Shown: positions 8,931 through 18,583, counted from the first letter of the stretch. The stretch is 64,000 nt of DNA from Romboutsia_E sp900604535 (GCF_900604535.1 NZ_UWOT01000011.1:32949-96948), one strand, 5' to 3'. Numbers and translations: made by a program. Notes: generated by a model not told the origin, from the letters alone.

Positions 8931-10092
8931 CATATTATTTAGAAATGTTAGAATTGTAGATGTTAAAAAAGACTTTAAGGCGGATTTACTTGTATCGAAT
9001 GGAGTAATTTCAAAAATAGATCAAAAAATAGAAATAAAAAATGAGAGTGTAAATATAGTAGATGGAAATGGGTACGTATTAATGCCTTCTTTTATAGACT
9101 TACATACACACTTAAGAGACCCGGGGCTGACACATAAAGAAGACTTAGAAACAGGTCAAATGGCTGCTTTAAAAGGTGGATTTACAGTACTTTGTCCAAT
9201 GGCAAATACAAAGCCGGTTTGTGATAATAAAGAGGTCATGGAATATATACTTAATAAAGCAAAAGAATTAGATTTATGCGAAATAAAGCAAGTATGCGCA
9301 ATAACTAAAGATTTAGATGGTCAAGAAATGATAGATATAGCATCAATGAGAAAGTATACAGATTTATTCTCAGATGATGGATATACATTATTTAATGAAG
9401 AAATTATGAAAGAAACTTTAAGATTATCATCTCAATTGGACTTTAAAGTATTAACTCATTGTCAACCAGAGTATGAAATAGTACAAAGAGACTTAAAGAT
9501 GCTAAAGGAAGTTGGCGGAAACTTACATATATGCCATATAAGTTTAGAAGATACTTTAAATGAAATTAAAAAATATAAGAATGAAGGATATAAGTTTACT
9601 TGTGAAGTTGGTCCACACCATATATATGGTTATGGATTAGATTATAAAGTAAATCCAGCATTTGCTAAGGAAGAAGATATGAAATCTTTAATAGAGGGAA
9701 TTAAAGATGGATATATAGATATGATAGGAACAGACCATGCGCCTCACACTGAAGATGACAAAAAAGCAGGTTCTCCAGGGATATCTAATATAGAAGTAGC
9801 ATTTGCAATGGTTAATAAGGTATTTAAAGAAAATGAAATATCTTTAAATAAATTAAGTGAGATGATGAGTGCTAATCCTGCAAAACTTCTTGGATTAAAT
9901 CAAGGATTAATAGAAGAAGGATTAAAAGCAGATTTAGTTTTAATAGATGAAAATGAAGAAGATGTAATAGATACATCTAAGTTCGTATCTAAAGGTAAAA
10001 ACAATCCTTTCAATAATCAAAAGATTATAGGCAAAGTAATTATGACAATAAGAGATGGTAAAATAGCTTACAAAGTAGAGGGGGATATGTAA
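8923..10092 (+). CDS. pyrC: Dihydroorotase
   Basis: A 389-residue amidohydrolase that cyclises carbamoyl aspartate to dihydroorotate. The metal-binding DLHTHLRDPG at about residues 58-67 and IGTDHAPH near 275 are diagnostic of class I dihydroorotase. The ATG overlaps the end of pyrB and is served by GAGGTGAG. Its stop codon overlaps the pyrK start (TAATG), so the two are probably translationally coupled. Confidence 0.96.
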   Translation: MSNILFRNVRIVDVKKDFKADLLVSNGVISKIDQKIEIKNESVNIVDGNGYVLMPSFIDLHTHLRDPGLTHKEDLETGQMAALKGGFTVLCPMANTKPVCDNKEVMEYILNKAKELDLCEIKQVCAITKDLDGQEMIDIASMRKYTDLFSDDGYTLFNEEIMKETLRLSSQLDFKVLTHCQPEYEIVQRDLKMLKEVGGNLHICHISLEDTLNEIKKYKNEGYKFTCEVGPHHIYGYGLDYKVNPAFAKEEDMKSLIEGIKDGYIDMIGTDHAPHTEDDKKAGSPGISNIEVAFAMVNKVFKENEISLNKLSEMMSANPAKLLGLNQGLIEEGLKADLVLIDENEEDVIDTSKFVSKGKNNPFNNQKIIGKVIMTIRDGKIAYKVEGDM

Positions 10093-10778
10093 TGTATAAA
10101 GTTCTAGAAAATAGATATGTAGGGGAAGATATGTATCTAATGAGAGTGGAAGGCAACTTTAAAGGAGAAATGGGTCAATTCTATATGCTAAGAGCTTGGG
10201 ACACATATCCACTTTTATCAAGACCAATAAGTATACATGATATAGATGATAATAGTATAAGTTTCTTATATAAGGTATTTGGAGAGGGTACTGAAATTTT
10301 AAGTAGGTTAAGAGAAGGAGATACTATAAAGTTAGAGGGTCCATATGGGAATGGTTATAGAAAGGTTGAAGGAAAGGTAGCTCTAGTAGGAGGCGGAATC
10401 GGAGTAGCCCCATTATATTTAGTTGCTAAAAATATAGAAAACTGTGATGCTTACCTTGGATTTAGAAAAGAAGGAGTACTAATAGATAAGTATAAAGAAT
10501 TATGCAAAGAAGTACATATAGCTACAGGTAATACTTTTGTAACAGATATATTAGATGTAGAAAAATATGACTATATATTAACTTGTGGACCAACACCGAT
10601 GATGGAAAAAATAGTTGATATGACACAAGGAACAAACACAAAGATAATGGTATCTTTAGAAAATCATATGGCATGTGGAGTAGGAGCTTGTTTAGTTTGT
10701 ACTTGTAAAACTCAATTTGGAAATAAAAAGACTTGTAAAGATGGACCAGTATTTTGGGGAGAGGACGTGATTTTCTAA
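10092..10778 (+). CDS. pyrK: Dihydroorotate dehydrogenase electron transfer subunit
   Basis: A 228-residue flavo-iron-sulfur protein that lets the class 1B PyrD use NAD+. An FAD-binding RPISIHD motif lies at about 37-43, GGGIGVAPLY near 98 binds NAD, and the C-terminal 2Fe-2S ligands are in CGVGACLVCTC plus a later Cys in KTCKDGPVF. It shares one base with the pyrC stop and one with the pyrD start. Confidence 0.95.
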   Translation: MYKVLENRYVGEDMYLMRVEGNFKGEMGQFYMLRAWDTYPLLSRPISIHDIDDNSISFLYKVFGEGTEILSRLREGDTIKLEGPYGNGYRKVEGKVALVGGGIGVAPLYLVAKNIENCDAYLGFRKEGVLIDKYKELCKEVHIATGNTFVTDILDVEKYDYILTCGPTPMMEKIVDMTQGTNTKIMVSLENHMACGVGACLVCTCKTQFGNKKTCKDGPVFWGEDVIF

Positions 10779-11680
10779 TGGCTAATTTAAATGTTAAGTT
10801 TGGAAATATAGACTTTAAAAATCCAGTAGTTATGGCATCAGGAACTTTTGGATTTGGAAAAGAATATAACGAAATTTATGATATACAAAAGCTAGGTGGA
10901 GTAAGTAGCAAGGGACTTACATTAAATAAAAGATCTGGAAATGAAGGTATGAGAGTTTGTGAAACGCAATCAGGAATGATGAATAGTGTTGGACTTGAAA
11001 ACCCAGGAGTACAAGGTTTTATAGATAATGAATTACAATTTTTTAAGAATTTAGATTTTGTAAGAATTGCCAATGTGGGTGGCGGAACATTAGAAGATTA
11101 CATAGAAGGCGTTAAATTATTAAATGATCAACCAATAGATATGATAGAGCTTAATATATCTTGCCCAAATGTAAAAGCAGGAGGAATGGCTTTTGGTATA
11201 AAAAATGAAGTAGCAAGAGAAGTAGTAAGAGAAGTAAGGAAGGTTACAGATTTACCATTAGTAGTGAAATTATCGCCAAATGCGGAAGATATAGTTGGTA
11301 TGGCTAAAGTATGTGAAGAAGAAGGTGCTGATGGAATATCTTTAGTAAATACTTTTAAAGCAATGGCAATTGATATAAATAAAAGGAAGCCTGTTTTTGA
11401 AAATGTATATGCAGGATTATCTGGACCTGCTATAAAGCCAATAGCGCTTAGAATGGTTCATGAAGTTTGTAATGCTGTAAATATACCAGTAATGGGAATG
11501 GGTGGAATAACAACATGGCAAGATGCTATAGAGTTTATTATGGCAGGAGCAACATGCATACAAGTTGGAACTGCAAACTTTATTAATCCTAAGATAGGAC
11601 TTGATATAATAGCTGGAATAGAAAGTTATATGGAAAGAGAAGGAATAAAAAATTTAGACGAAATAAGAGGAATATTATAA
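10778..11680 (+). CDS. pyrD: Dihydroorotate dehydrogenase, class 1B catalytic subunit
   Basis: A 300-residue FMN TIM-barrel enzyme oxidising dihydroorotate to orotate. Motifs include NPVVMASGTFG near the N-terminus, NISCPNVKAGG with the catalytic Cys of class 1B enzymes, VVKLSPNA, and GMGGITTW plus the phosphate-binding AGATCIQVGTA. An upstream in-frame extension to 10754 is possible, but ATG 10778 overlaps the pyrK stop as TAATG and gives the conserved N-terminus, so it was chosen. Confidence 0.96.
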   Translation: MANLNVKFGNIDFKNPVVMASGTFGFGKEYNEIYDIQKLGGVSSKGLTLNKRSGNEGMRVCETQSGMMNSVGLENPGVQGFIDNELQFFKNLDFVRIANVGGGTLEDYIEGVKLLNDQPIDMIELNISCPNVKAGGMAFGIKNEVAREVVREVRKVTDLPLVVKLSPNAEDIVGMAKVCEEEGADGISLVNTFKAMAIDINKRKPVFENVYAGLSGPAIKPIALRMVHEVCNAVNIPVMGMGGITTWQDAIEFIMAGATCIQVGTANFINPKIGLDIIAGIESYMEREGIKNLDEIRGIL

Positions 11681-11722
11681 AAATTAAAATAAATAGACAA
11701 TAAAAAATTGGAGGAAAGAATT

Positions 11723-12319
11723 ATGAATATAGTTGAAAATAAAGTGGATGTAGTAGAAATATTAAAGAAAAGTGATGCATTATTAGAAGGTCATTTCTTA
11801 TTATCTTCTGGAAAGCATAGTAATAGATATGTGCAGTGTGCAAAGGTATTAAGATTTCCAAAGTACGCAGAAGAAGTTTTAAGTACAGTTGTTGAGCAAA
11901 TAAAAGATTTAGATATAGATTTAGTAGTTGGACCAGCTATGGGTGGAGTAATAGTTTCTTATGAATTAGGAAGACAATTAAACAAAGAAACAGTGTTTAC
12001 TGAAAGAAAAGATGGTGTAATGGAATTAAGAAGAGGATTTGAAGTTAAGCCAGGAGCTAAAATAATAATAGCTGAAGATGTAGTTACAACAGGTAAATCA
12101 ACTATAGAAACTAAAGAAGCATTAGAAAAATTAGGTGGAGAAGTTATTGGAGTTGCTTGTATAGCAAACAGAACTTCTAAAGATATAGGAATGCCTATAT
12201 ATAGTGCTATAAAGCTTGAAATAGAGGTACATGATTCTGATAAGTGTCCTTTATGTAAAGAAGGAAAGATAGAATTAGTTAAACCAGGAAGTAGAGAATT
12301 TAAAGAAATAGGAATGTAA
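11723..12319 (+). CDS. pyrE: Orotate phosphoribosyltransferase
   Basis: A 198-residue protein that joins orotate and PRPP to give OMP. HFLLSSGKHSNRYVQC near residue 25 and the PRPP loop IIAEDVVTTGKST near 115 are diagnostic. A longer frame exists from TTG 11708, but GGAGG at 11710 points to ATG 11723. Last gene of the operon; pyrF is not in the window. Confidence 0.95.
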   Translation: MNIVENKVDVVEILKKSDALLEGHFLLSSGKHSNRYVQCAKVLRFPKYAEEVLSTVVEQIKDLDIDLVVGPAMGGVIVSYELGRQLNKETVFTERKDGVMELRRGFEVKPGAKIIIAEDVVTTGKSTIETKEALEKLGGEVIGVACIANRTSKDIGMPIYSAIKLEIEVHDSDKCPLCKEGKIELVKPGSREFKEIGM

Positions 12320-12320
12320 T

Positions 12321-12378
12321 TATTAATAAAATAAAAACCTAATGATATTACTATCATTAGGTTTTTATTTTATTAATA
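12321..12378. terminator. Bidirectional terminator, 27-bp perfect stem
   Basis: Arms 12321-12347 and 12352-12378 are exact reverse complements around loop TTAC, with A/T runs on both sides of a CCTAATGATA core. It serves pyrE (plus) and the LysR gene (minus). Confidence 0.92.
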
Positions 12379-12380
12379 AT

Positions 12381-13271
12381 TTATTCTAATGTTGTTGAAT
12401 ATAACTTTAATTCTCTTAAAAAAATATGGGCTGCTTCAGAAACATTTACATCTTTAGGTAAAATATATGAAAAATTACGTGTGAATGTGTTATCTAATGT
12501 TATAGTCGATATTTCATTATTTTCAACTGCGGGGTTAGCTATAAACTTAGAAATTATGCTTATTCCTAATTTATTTTTTATGGATTCTTTAACCGCATAG
12601 TTACTTCCTACAACCATGATACTTTTAGGTAGTATTTTATATTTACTTAAAAATAAATCTAGATAGTCTCTAGTACCAGACCCATTTTCTCTAACAATCC
12701 ATTTTTTATTTTGAAGGCTAGAGAATAAAAAGTTATCTTCTGTTAAATCGGATTCAAAAGGTAATGCTAGGGTTAATTTATCTTTTAAAAAATATCCTTT
12801 ATTGAAGTTAGAATCATTTAAATTACCTTCTATTAAGCCGATATCTAAAATAAAGTTTCTTATATCAGAACATACAGCAGAAGTATTCTCTGTGAAAATT
12901 TCTACATTTATATCAGGATATTTCTCTGAAAAAATAGATAAAAATTTAGGTAAAATATAATCTCCTATTGTAGAACTAGCCCCAATTTTTAAAGTACCTG
13001 TAATTGTAGTGGAATTATTACTAATTTCTTTATATGTAACATCCATTAAATTTAGTACTTCCTTAGCTCTCTTATATAAAATATACCCTTTCTCAGTTAT
13101 GAAAATGTTTTTCTGCTTAACAGATCTATTTATTAAAGTTGTTCCAAAAAAAGTTTCTAAATTTTTTATATGAGTACTTACTGTTGGTTGAGATAGATTT
13201 AGATGATTTCCAGCCTTAGTGAAATTTTTAAAATCTACCACAGCGATAAATGTTTTTAATTCTTCAAACAA
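12381..13271 (-). CDS. LysR family regulator (CysL/YeiE-like)
   Basis: A 296-residue LysR-type regulator. An N-terminal winged helix (FEELKTFIAVVDFKNFTKA, then LNLSQPTVSTHIKNLE) is followed by a substrate-binding effector domain. The frame can be read from TTG 13280, but that lies almost on the AGGAG site. TTG 13271 has normal spacing and gives the usual FEELKTF start. It is divergent from the YeiH-type permease, an arrangement known for YeiE/CysL-type regulators that control sulfite or sulfur export genes. Target and ligand are inference. Confidence 0.9.
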   Translation of the reverse strand: MFEELKTFIAVVDFKNFTKAGNHLNLSQPTVSTHIKNLETFFGTTLINRSVKQKNIFITEKGYILYKRAKEVLNLMDVTYKEISNNSTTITGTLKIGASSTIGDYILPKFLSIFSEKYPDINVEIFTENTSAVCSDIRNFILDIGLIEGNLNDSNFNKGYFLKDKLTLALPFESDLTEDNFLFSSLQNKKWIVRENGSGTRDYLDLFLSKYKILPKSIMVVGSNYAVKESIKNKLGISIISKFIANPAVENNEISTITLDNTFTRNFSYILPKDVNVSEAAHIFLRELKLYSTTLE

Positions 13272-13467
13272 ATTTAACAACTCCTACTGTATTAAATATT
13301 TTTATGTTTATATAAAAGTATTGACTATTATAACCACATATAAGTATACACTAATCATAGGAAAAATCAATGGTATATATTAAGTATATTTATTTTACTT
13401 ATGGTTAATATAATTATATACTATCGAAGAAGGTAAAATTCAAATATAAATAGAAAGGATTAATAAT

Positions 13468-14499
13468 ATGTCAAGAGAACATAAAGGATTTACAAAAGCA
13501 ATAAGTGATATATTACCAGGATTTATAGTTTCATTATTAGTAGCTTTGATAAGTATGTTTCTTGCAAAATTTGTTTCTAATTTAGGAGCTGCATCTATAG
13601 CAATATTTCTAGGGATGTTTGTTGGGAATGTATTTTTAAATCAAGATATATTTCAAAAAGGATATAAATTTTCTGAAACTGATTTATTATCGTATTCAAT
13701 AGTATTATTAGGAGCAACATTAAGTATTAGTACAATTTCAGACATAGGATTTTCAGGAATTTTATTTATAATTTTACAAATGTCAATAACCTTAATAGGA
13801 GTTATATATATAGGAAATAAACTAGGTTTTTCAAAAAACTTTTCATATTTAATGGCAAGTGGTAATGCGGTTTGTGGTTCATCTGCTATAGCTGCAACAG
13901 CACCTGTAATTGATGCTGATGATAGAGAAAAAGGAATAGCTGTAACTATAGTAAATGTTACTGGAATAGTATTAATGTTCTTACTTCCTCTTTTAACTCA
14001 ACTTTTATATAAAAATAACATTACGCAAACATCTGGAATGATAGGTGGAATACTACAATCTGTAGGTCAGGTTGTAGCAAGTGGAGCAATGGTAAGTGAA
14101 CATGTAAAAGATATGTCTATGATATTCAAAATAGTACGTATAATATTTTTAGTAGTAGTTGTATTTGCATTAGGACATTTAAAACATAAGTCTAATAAGG
14201 AGATTTTAGAAGAAGAAGTCGATGATATAGAGAGAGGAAAAATAAAAGTACCATGGTATGTAATAGGATTCTTTATAACATGTGCTTTATTCTCTTTACA
14301 CATAATAAGTCCTCAAGTATCTCTATTAGCTAAGAATATAAGTAATAAACTTGAAATAATAGCATTAGCGGCTATTGGGCTAAGAGTTAATATAAGAGAT
14401 TTAATTCAACAAGGTAAAGCAGCTACGATATATGCAGTATCTGTAGGTACTTTACAAATTATTTCAGCAATAATATTAATCGCTTTATTAATCAGATAA
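13468..14499 (+). CDS. YeiH/UPF0324 family membrane permease (putative sulfate/sulfite exporter)
   Basis: A 343-residue integral membrane protein with about ten hydrophobic segments and the family stretch SGNAVCGSSAIAATAPVI near residue 133. It also has LGLRVN-like AAIGLRVNI near the C-terminus. The family (PSE, YeiH) is linked in other bacteria to sulfite or taurine-derived sulfur handling, usually beside a divergent LysR gene as here. A charged cytoplasmic loop (EEEVDDIERGKIK) lies at about 248-260. The start is ATG behind AAAGGA. Confidence 0.88.
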   Translation: MSREHKGFTKAISDILPGFIVSLLVALISMFLAKFVSNLGAASIAIFLGMFVGNVFLNQDIFQKGYKFSETDLLSYSIVLLGATLSISTISDIGFSGILFIILQMSITLIGVIYIGNKLGFSKNFSYLMASGNAVCGSSAIAATAPVIDADDREKGIAVTIVNVTGIVLMFLLPLLTQLLYKNNITQTSGMIGGILQSVGQVVASGAMVSEHVKDMSMIFKIVRIIFLVVVVFALGHLKHKSNKEILEEEVDDIERGKIKVPWYVIGFFITCALFSLHIISPQVSLLAKNISNKLEIIALAAIGLRVNIRDLIQQGKAATIYAVSVGTLQIISAIILIALLIR

Positions 14500-14500
14500 A

Positions 14501-14554
14501 TAATTATATAAATAAAAAAGATGCTTAAAAAGCATCTTTTTATTTATATAATTA
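14501..14554. terminator. Bidirectional terminator, long palindrome
   Basis: Arms of about 25 bases meet at loop AAAA around GATGCTT/AAGCATC, with one unpaired A. It separates the convergent yeiH-like and deoxynucleoside kinase genes. Confidence 0.9.
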
Positions 14555-14576
14555 TTTATAAAAAGTAATTTAAAAA

Positions 14577-15230
14577 TTATATTCCTAATGTTTCTTTTAT
14601 TTTACTGCATAGCATGTCAAGATGTTCTGGATTATTTATTAAATCAACTTCATTTATATTTACATATAAAACAGGAGATTGATCGTATTCAGCTATCCAT
14701 TTTTCATATCTATTATGAAGATTTGACCAATATTCTAAGTCAACAGCTTTTTCCATATCACGTCCTCTAAGATTTATTCTATCTATTATAGTATCTAAAG
14801 AACCGTCTAAGTAGATCATTAAATCAGGCTTTTTTAGATATGGAACCATATCATTGAATAAGTCCCTGTAAGTTATATAGTCTCTTTTAGTCATTTTTTT
14901 ATTATCATATAAGTTTCTAGCAAATATTTCAACATCTTCGTATATACTTCTATCTTGTATATTATTTAGTCCGTTAGTATGAATCTCTTTTTGTTGTTTA
15001 AACCTCTGAGCTAAGAAATAAAGTTGAAGATGAAACCCCCACTCCTCTTGATTCTGGTAAAAATCTTCTAAGTATGGATTACCATCAACTTTTTCAAAGT
15101 GAGTTTCAAAACCTAGTTTTTCTCCCACTAATTTTGTTAAAGTTGATTTTCCAGCACCTACATTTCCTGCTACAGTTATAAACTTATCTCTACTAGCGGG
15201 AGTATTACTTTGGTTTATTAATTTAAACAT
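14577..15230 (-). CDS. Deoxynucleoside kinase (dCK/dAK-type)
   Basis: A 217-residue kinase of the deoxynucleoside kinase family, which phosphorylates salvaged deoxynucleosides. The P-loop is GNVGAGKSTL at residues 23-32, the DRS motif is QDRSIYED near 93, and the lid arginines are in INLRGRDME. The ATG lies in the last 8 bp of the upstream kinase gene behind AGGAGG. Two overlapping kinases are known in lactobacilli and bacilli as dAK/dGK or dCK/dGK pairs that may form heterodimers. Substrate assignment between the two copies is inference. Confidence 0.92.
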   Translation of the reverse strand: MFKLINQSNTPASRDKFITVAGNVGAGKSTLTKLVGEKLGFETHFEKVDGNPYLEDFYQNQEEWGFHLQLYFLAQRFKQQKEIHTNGLNNIQDRSIYEDVEIFARNLYDNKKMTKRDYITYRDLFNDMVPYLKKPDLMIYLDGSLDTIIDRINLRGRDMEKAVDLEYWSNLHNRYEKWIAEYDQSPVLYVNINEVDLINNPEHLDMLCSKIKETLGI

Positions 15231-15885
15231 GTTGCTGTCCTCCTAAAGTTGTCATTGCTTTTGTTACTTTGTCTATTATGAAATTTCTGTCTTTCTCATT
15301 ATTTAAGAAATCTAAATTAGAATTATCTATTTCTATGATTATAGGTTCTTTTCCCATAAAATTATGTTTTATAGATAGGGGGTTAAAATAATATTTATAC
15401 TCAGATCTTAACTCATCGATATAATTTCTATCCATTTGTCTTTCAAAACTTCTATCTCTCATAGCAATTCTTTTCATCAACACATCTGTATCAGAATTCA
15501 AGTATACGATTATATCTGGTTGAGGTAAATCATTAACAAAAGTATTGTACACTTGTTTATATCTATGAAATTGCATTTTATCAAGTGTTAAACCTGCAAA
15601 TATAAGATTTTTTATTATATGATAATCACTTACAACACCAATATGGTTGCTTAAAAGCTCTTTTTCTGTGTCTTCTAATTGTTTTACTCTATTAAATAAA
15701 AAGAATGCTTCTGTTTGTAAAGCATAACCTTTTATATCTGTATAAAACTTTGATAAAAAAGGATTTTCTTCAACTATTTCTCTTAAAAGAGTATAATTGA
15801 AGTGTTCATTAAGGATTGTTGCAAGAGTAGTTTTACCTACTCCAATAGGACCCTCTATAGCAATAAAAATACCTCTATCGTTCAT
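15223..15885 (-). CDS. Deoxynucleoside kinase (dGK-type)
   Basis: A 220-residue paralogue, upstream partner of the kinase above. Its P-loop is GPIGVGKTTLA at about 12-22. In place of the usual DRS it has SDYHIIKNLIF, as seen in deoxyguanosine kinases of bacilli. The lid region is IAMRDRSFE. The start ATG is preceded by GAAGGTGA. Transcription runs from a 180-base divergent region shared with the glycosylase gene. Confidence 0.9.
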   Translation of the reverse strand: MNDRGIFIAIEGPIGVGKTTLATILNEHFNYTLLREIVEENPFLSKFYTDIKGYALQTEAFFLFNRVKQLEDTEKELLSNHIGVVSDYHIIKNLIFAGLTLDKMQFHRYKQVYNTFVNDLPQPDIIVYLNSDTDVLMKRIAMRDRSFERQMDRNYIDELRSEYKYYFNPLSIKHNFMGKEPIIIEIDNSNLDFLNNEKDRNFIIDKVTKAMTTLGGQQHV

Positions 15886-16064
15886 ATAAGTTCACCTTCT
15901 ACTGATTAATGTCTAGTGTATTTTATCAAAAAATTTTAATTAATTCTACTCTAGATTTTTAGAACTAAGTTTGTATATGATAAAAAGATTATTTAAATTA
16001 ATTGCATAATGGGTAAATTAAGTCTATAAACAAACGTAAAAATAACAAATAAGGAGAAAAAATA

Positions 16065-16940
16065 ATGAATGTATATGAAAAAGAAAACTCAGTTGTATTA
16101 GAAGGAATCACAGATTTTGATCCTAAGCATATATTTGAATGTGGTCAATGTTTTAGATGGCATAGACAAGATGATGATTCTTATACAGGTGTAGCAAAAG
16201 GAAAAATATTAAATGTAAAAAGAGAAGGAAATATTGTTTATTTAAATAATACTAATTTAGAGGACTTTAATAACATTTGGTTTAATTACTTTGATTTAGA
16301 AAGAAATTATACAGAGATAAAAAACACATTGAGAAGTATGGATGAATATTTAGATAAAGCAAGTGATTTTGGATGGGGAATAAGGATACTTCAGCAAGAT
16401 GGATGGGAAATGCTTATATCATTTATAATTTCGTCAAATAATAGAATACCAATGATTCAAAGAGCAATAGAAAATTTATCAGAGAGATTTGGAGAGTATA
16501 TAGGGGAGTATAATGGAAAAAAATATTACTCGTTTCCAACTCCTGAACAATTAAATAAGGCATCGCAAGAAGAAATAAGAGCCTGTCAAACTGGATTTAG
16601 AGATAAGTATATAAAAAGCACAACTCAAAGAGTTGTTGAGGACAATGATAATGTGGGTGAATATACTAAATTAAGTACGGATGAATGTTTAAAAGAGTTA
16701 TTGAAATTTAATGGTGTAGGACCTAAAGTCGGTGATTGTATAGCATTATTTGGGATGAGAAAATATGATACATTCCCTGTTGATGTTTGGGTAAAAAGAG
16801 TAATGCAAGAATTTTATGTTACAGAAGATATGAGTTTACCAAAAATAAGAGCATATGCTATTGATAAGTTTGGAGATTTAGCTGGGTTCGCACAACAATA
16901 TCTATTCTACTATGCTAGAGAGTTGGGTATAGGTAGATAG
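16065..16940 (+). CDS. ogg: 8-oxoguanine DNA glycosylase (OGG1-type)
   Basis: A 291-residue base-excision enzyme. An N-terminal DNA-binding domain contains FECGQCFRWHR near 25-35. The C-terminal helix-hairpin-helix-GPD motif is FNGVGPKVGDCIALFG with the catalytic Lys, and the catalytic Asp lies in FPVDVWVKR. It removes 8-oxoG opposite C and nicks by beta-elimination. It is followed after 17 bases by cardiolipin synthase, so the two are probably cotranscribed with no obvious functional link. Confidence 0.93.
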   Translation: MNVYEKENSVVLEGITDFDPKHIFECGQCFRWHRQDDDSYTGVAKGKILNVKREGNIVYLNNTNLEDFNNIWFNYFDLERNYTEIKNTLRSMDEYLDKASDFGWGIRILQQDGWEMLISFIISSNNRIPMIQRAIENLSERFGEYIGEYNGKKYYSFPTPEQLNKASQEEIRACQTGFRDKYIKSTTQRVVEDNDNVGEYTKLSTDECLKELLKFNGVGPKVGDCIALFGMRKYDTFPVDVWVKRVMQEFYVTEDMSLPKIRAYAIDKFGDLAGFAQQYLFYYARELGIGR

Positions 16941-16957
16941 TCTAATAGGGAGGGAAT

Positions 16958-18448
16958 ATGGATATTGTACAAGGTTTAATATTAGGATTTTTAATTTTAT
17001 CCTATATATCAGGGACCATAATATCAATGACAATATTACTTGAAAATAGAGACCCTTCTAAAACTGTAACTTGGCTATTGATATTTATTTTACTACCAGG
17101 GATAGGTTTAATTATTTACGCTGTTTTTGGAAGAAATTTAAGGAAAATAAAGATATTTAAAACCCAAGAGTTAGCTAGTAATATGAAGGAAGAGAAACTA
17201 TTTAAAAATATAGAAGAAATAAATAAATTAATAGAGTTAGAACAAGATACCATTAGCATAAGCAAATTCTTAAAAGATAATGAAGAGGACAACGCACGTC
17301 TAAAAATAATAAGTTTATTACTAAATACAGGTATGTTTCCTTTCACTACAAACAATAAAGTAGATATATTTATAGATGGAAATGAAAAGTTTAAAAATCT
17401 TTTGGATGATATAAGTAAAGCTAATAATCATATACATTTAGAATACTTTATTATAAAAGATAGTGAAATAGGTCAAAAAATAAAACAACTATTAATAAAA
17501 AAAGCTAAAGAAAATGTTAAAGTTAGAATTTTATATGATGATGTAGGGTGTTGGAGATTTTGGTTTCATAGAAAATTTTTTAATGAGATGAAGTCTTATG
17601 GTATAGAGATTGTACCATTTTTACCTACTAAGTTTCCTATTATAGGAGGTAAATTAAATTATAGGAACCATAGGAAGATAGCTGTTATAGATGGGAAAAT
17701 AGGATATACAGGAGGAGTAAACATAGGCGATGAATATATGGGTAAAAACAAAAAGTTTGGATATTGGAGAGATACTCATATTAGAATAGAAGGAACATCT
17801 GTATATATGTTGCAAATGACATTTTTAATTGATTGGTATTACAATACAAAAGAAGTTTTATTAGATAAAGAATATTTTCCTAAGTTAAGTGAATGTGGAA
17901 ATTCTATGATACAAGTTGTAGCAAGTGGTCCAGATAGTGATTGGGAGGCTATACACTATGCATATTTTTTAGGTATATGCCAAGCTAAAAAAAGCATATA
18001 CATTGAAACACCATATTTTATACCAGATGAAAGTATATTAAGAGCTTTAAAGAGCGCTGCATTAAGTGGAGTAGATGTTAGAATTATATTCCCTAAAATA
18101 GTAGATCATAAAATAGTTAATACAGCTTCTTATTCATACTTTGATGACATCCTGAAATCTGGAGGAAAAGTATATTTATATAATAAAGGATTCATTCATT
18201 CGAAAGTCATTATTATAGATGATATTATAGCATCTACAGGTTCTGCTAATATGGATCTAAGAAGTTTCATGTTAAATTTTGAGATAAATGCATTTATATA
18301 TGATCAAACTGTTATTAAATTAATGAAGGATGACTTCTTTGAGGATATGAAAAACAGTGAAGAAATAAATATAGATGAATTTAAAAATAGAAGTATAGTT
18401 AAAAAGTCTAAAGAATCTATAGCTAGATTGTTTTCTCCAATATTATAA
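16958..18448 (+). CDS. cls: Cardiolipin synthase
   Basis: A 496-residue phospholipase-D-superfamily enzyme that condenses two phosphatidylglycerols. It has two N-terminal membrane segments (about 5-27 and 37-57), then two HKD motifs: YRNHRKIAVIDG near 230 and FIHSKVIIIDD near 408, each with the trailing G-N/S-x-N type residues. The length and the N-terminal VTWLLIFILLPGIG stretch are normal for the firmicute enzyme. Confidence 0.94.
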   Translation: MDIVQGLILGFLILSYISGTIISMTILLENRDPSKTVTWLLIFILLPGIGLIIYAVFGRNLRKIKIFKTQELASNMKEEKLFKNIEEINKLIELEQDTISISKFLKDNEEDNARLKIISLLLNTGMFPFTTNNKVDIFIDGNEKFKNLLDDISKANNHIHLEYFIIKDSEIGQKIKQLLIKKAKENVKVRILYDDVGCWRFWFHRKFFNEMKSYGIEIVPFLPTKFPIIGGKLNYRNHRKIAVIDGKIGYTGGVNIGDEYMGKNKKFGYWRDTHIRIEGTSVYMLQMTFLIDWYYNTKEVLLDKEYFPKLSECGNSMIQVVASGPDSDWEAIHYAYFLGICQAKKSIYIETPYFIPDESILRALKSAALSGVDVRIIFPKIVDHKIVNTASYSYFDDILKSGGKVYLYNKGFIHSKVIIIDDIIASTGSANMDLRSFMLNFEINAFIYDQTVIKLMKDDFFEDMKNSEEINIDEFKNRSIVKKSKESIARLFSPIL

Positions 18449-18482
18449 TATTCTAACATTAATGCATTTTAAAGGGGGAATT

Positions 18483-18536
18483 ATGTCTAAAATGGGCGTT
18501 TTAAAATACTTAAAAAGAGTTGAAAAATATATGTGA
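18483..18536 (+). CDS. Possible 17-residue cationic amphipathic micropeptide
   Basis: A strong AAAGGGGG site precedes ATG 18483 by the normal distance. The frame gives MSKMGVLKYLKRVEKYM, then TGA. Hydrophobic residues (V6, L7, L10, V13, M17) fall on one helical face and Lys/Arg on the other, with net positive charge. It lies between cls and the groES CIRCE operator. It could be a true small protein, a leader peptide or chance. The ribosome site is the main support. Confidence 0.4.
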   Translation: MSKMGVLKYLKRVEKYM

Positions 18537-18556
18537 TTGGTATATCATAATAATTG

Positions 18557-18583
18557 TTAGCACTCTTAATTAAAGAGTGATAA
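18557..18583 (+). promoter_or_regulatory. CIRCE operator of groESL
   Basis: TTAGCACTC, nine bases, GAGTGATAA; the consensus is TTAGCACTC-N9-GAGTGCTAA, so one base differs. This is the HrcA binding site, 58 bases before groES. Confidence 0.95.
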
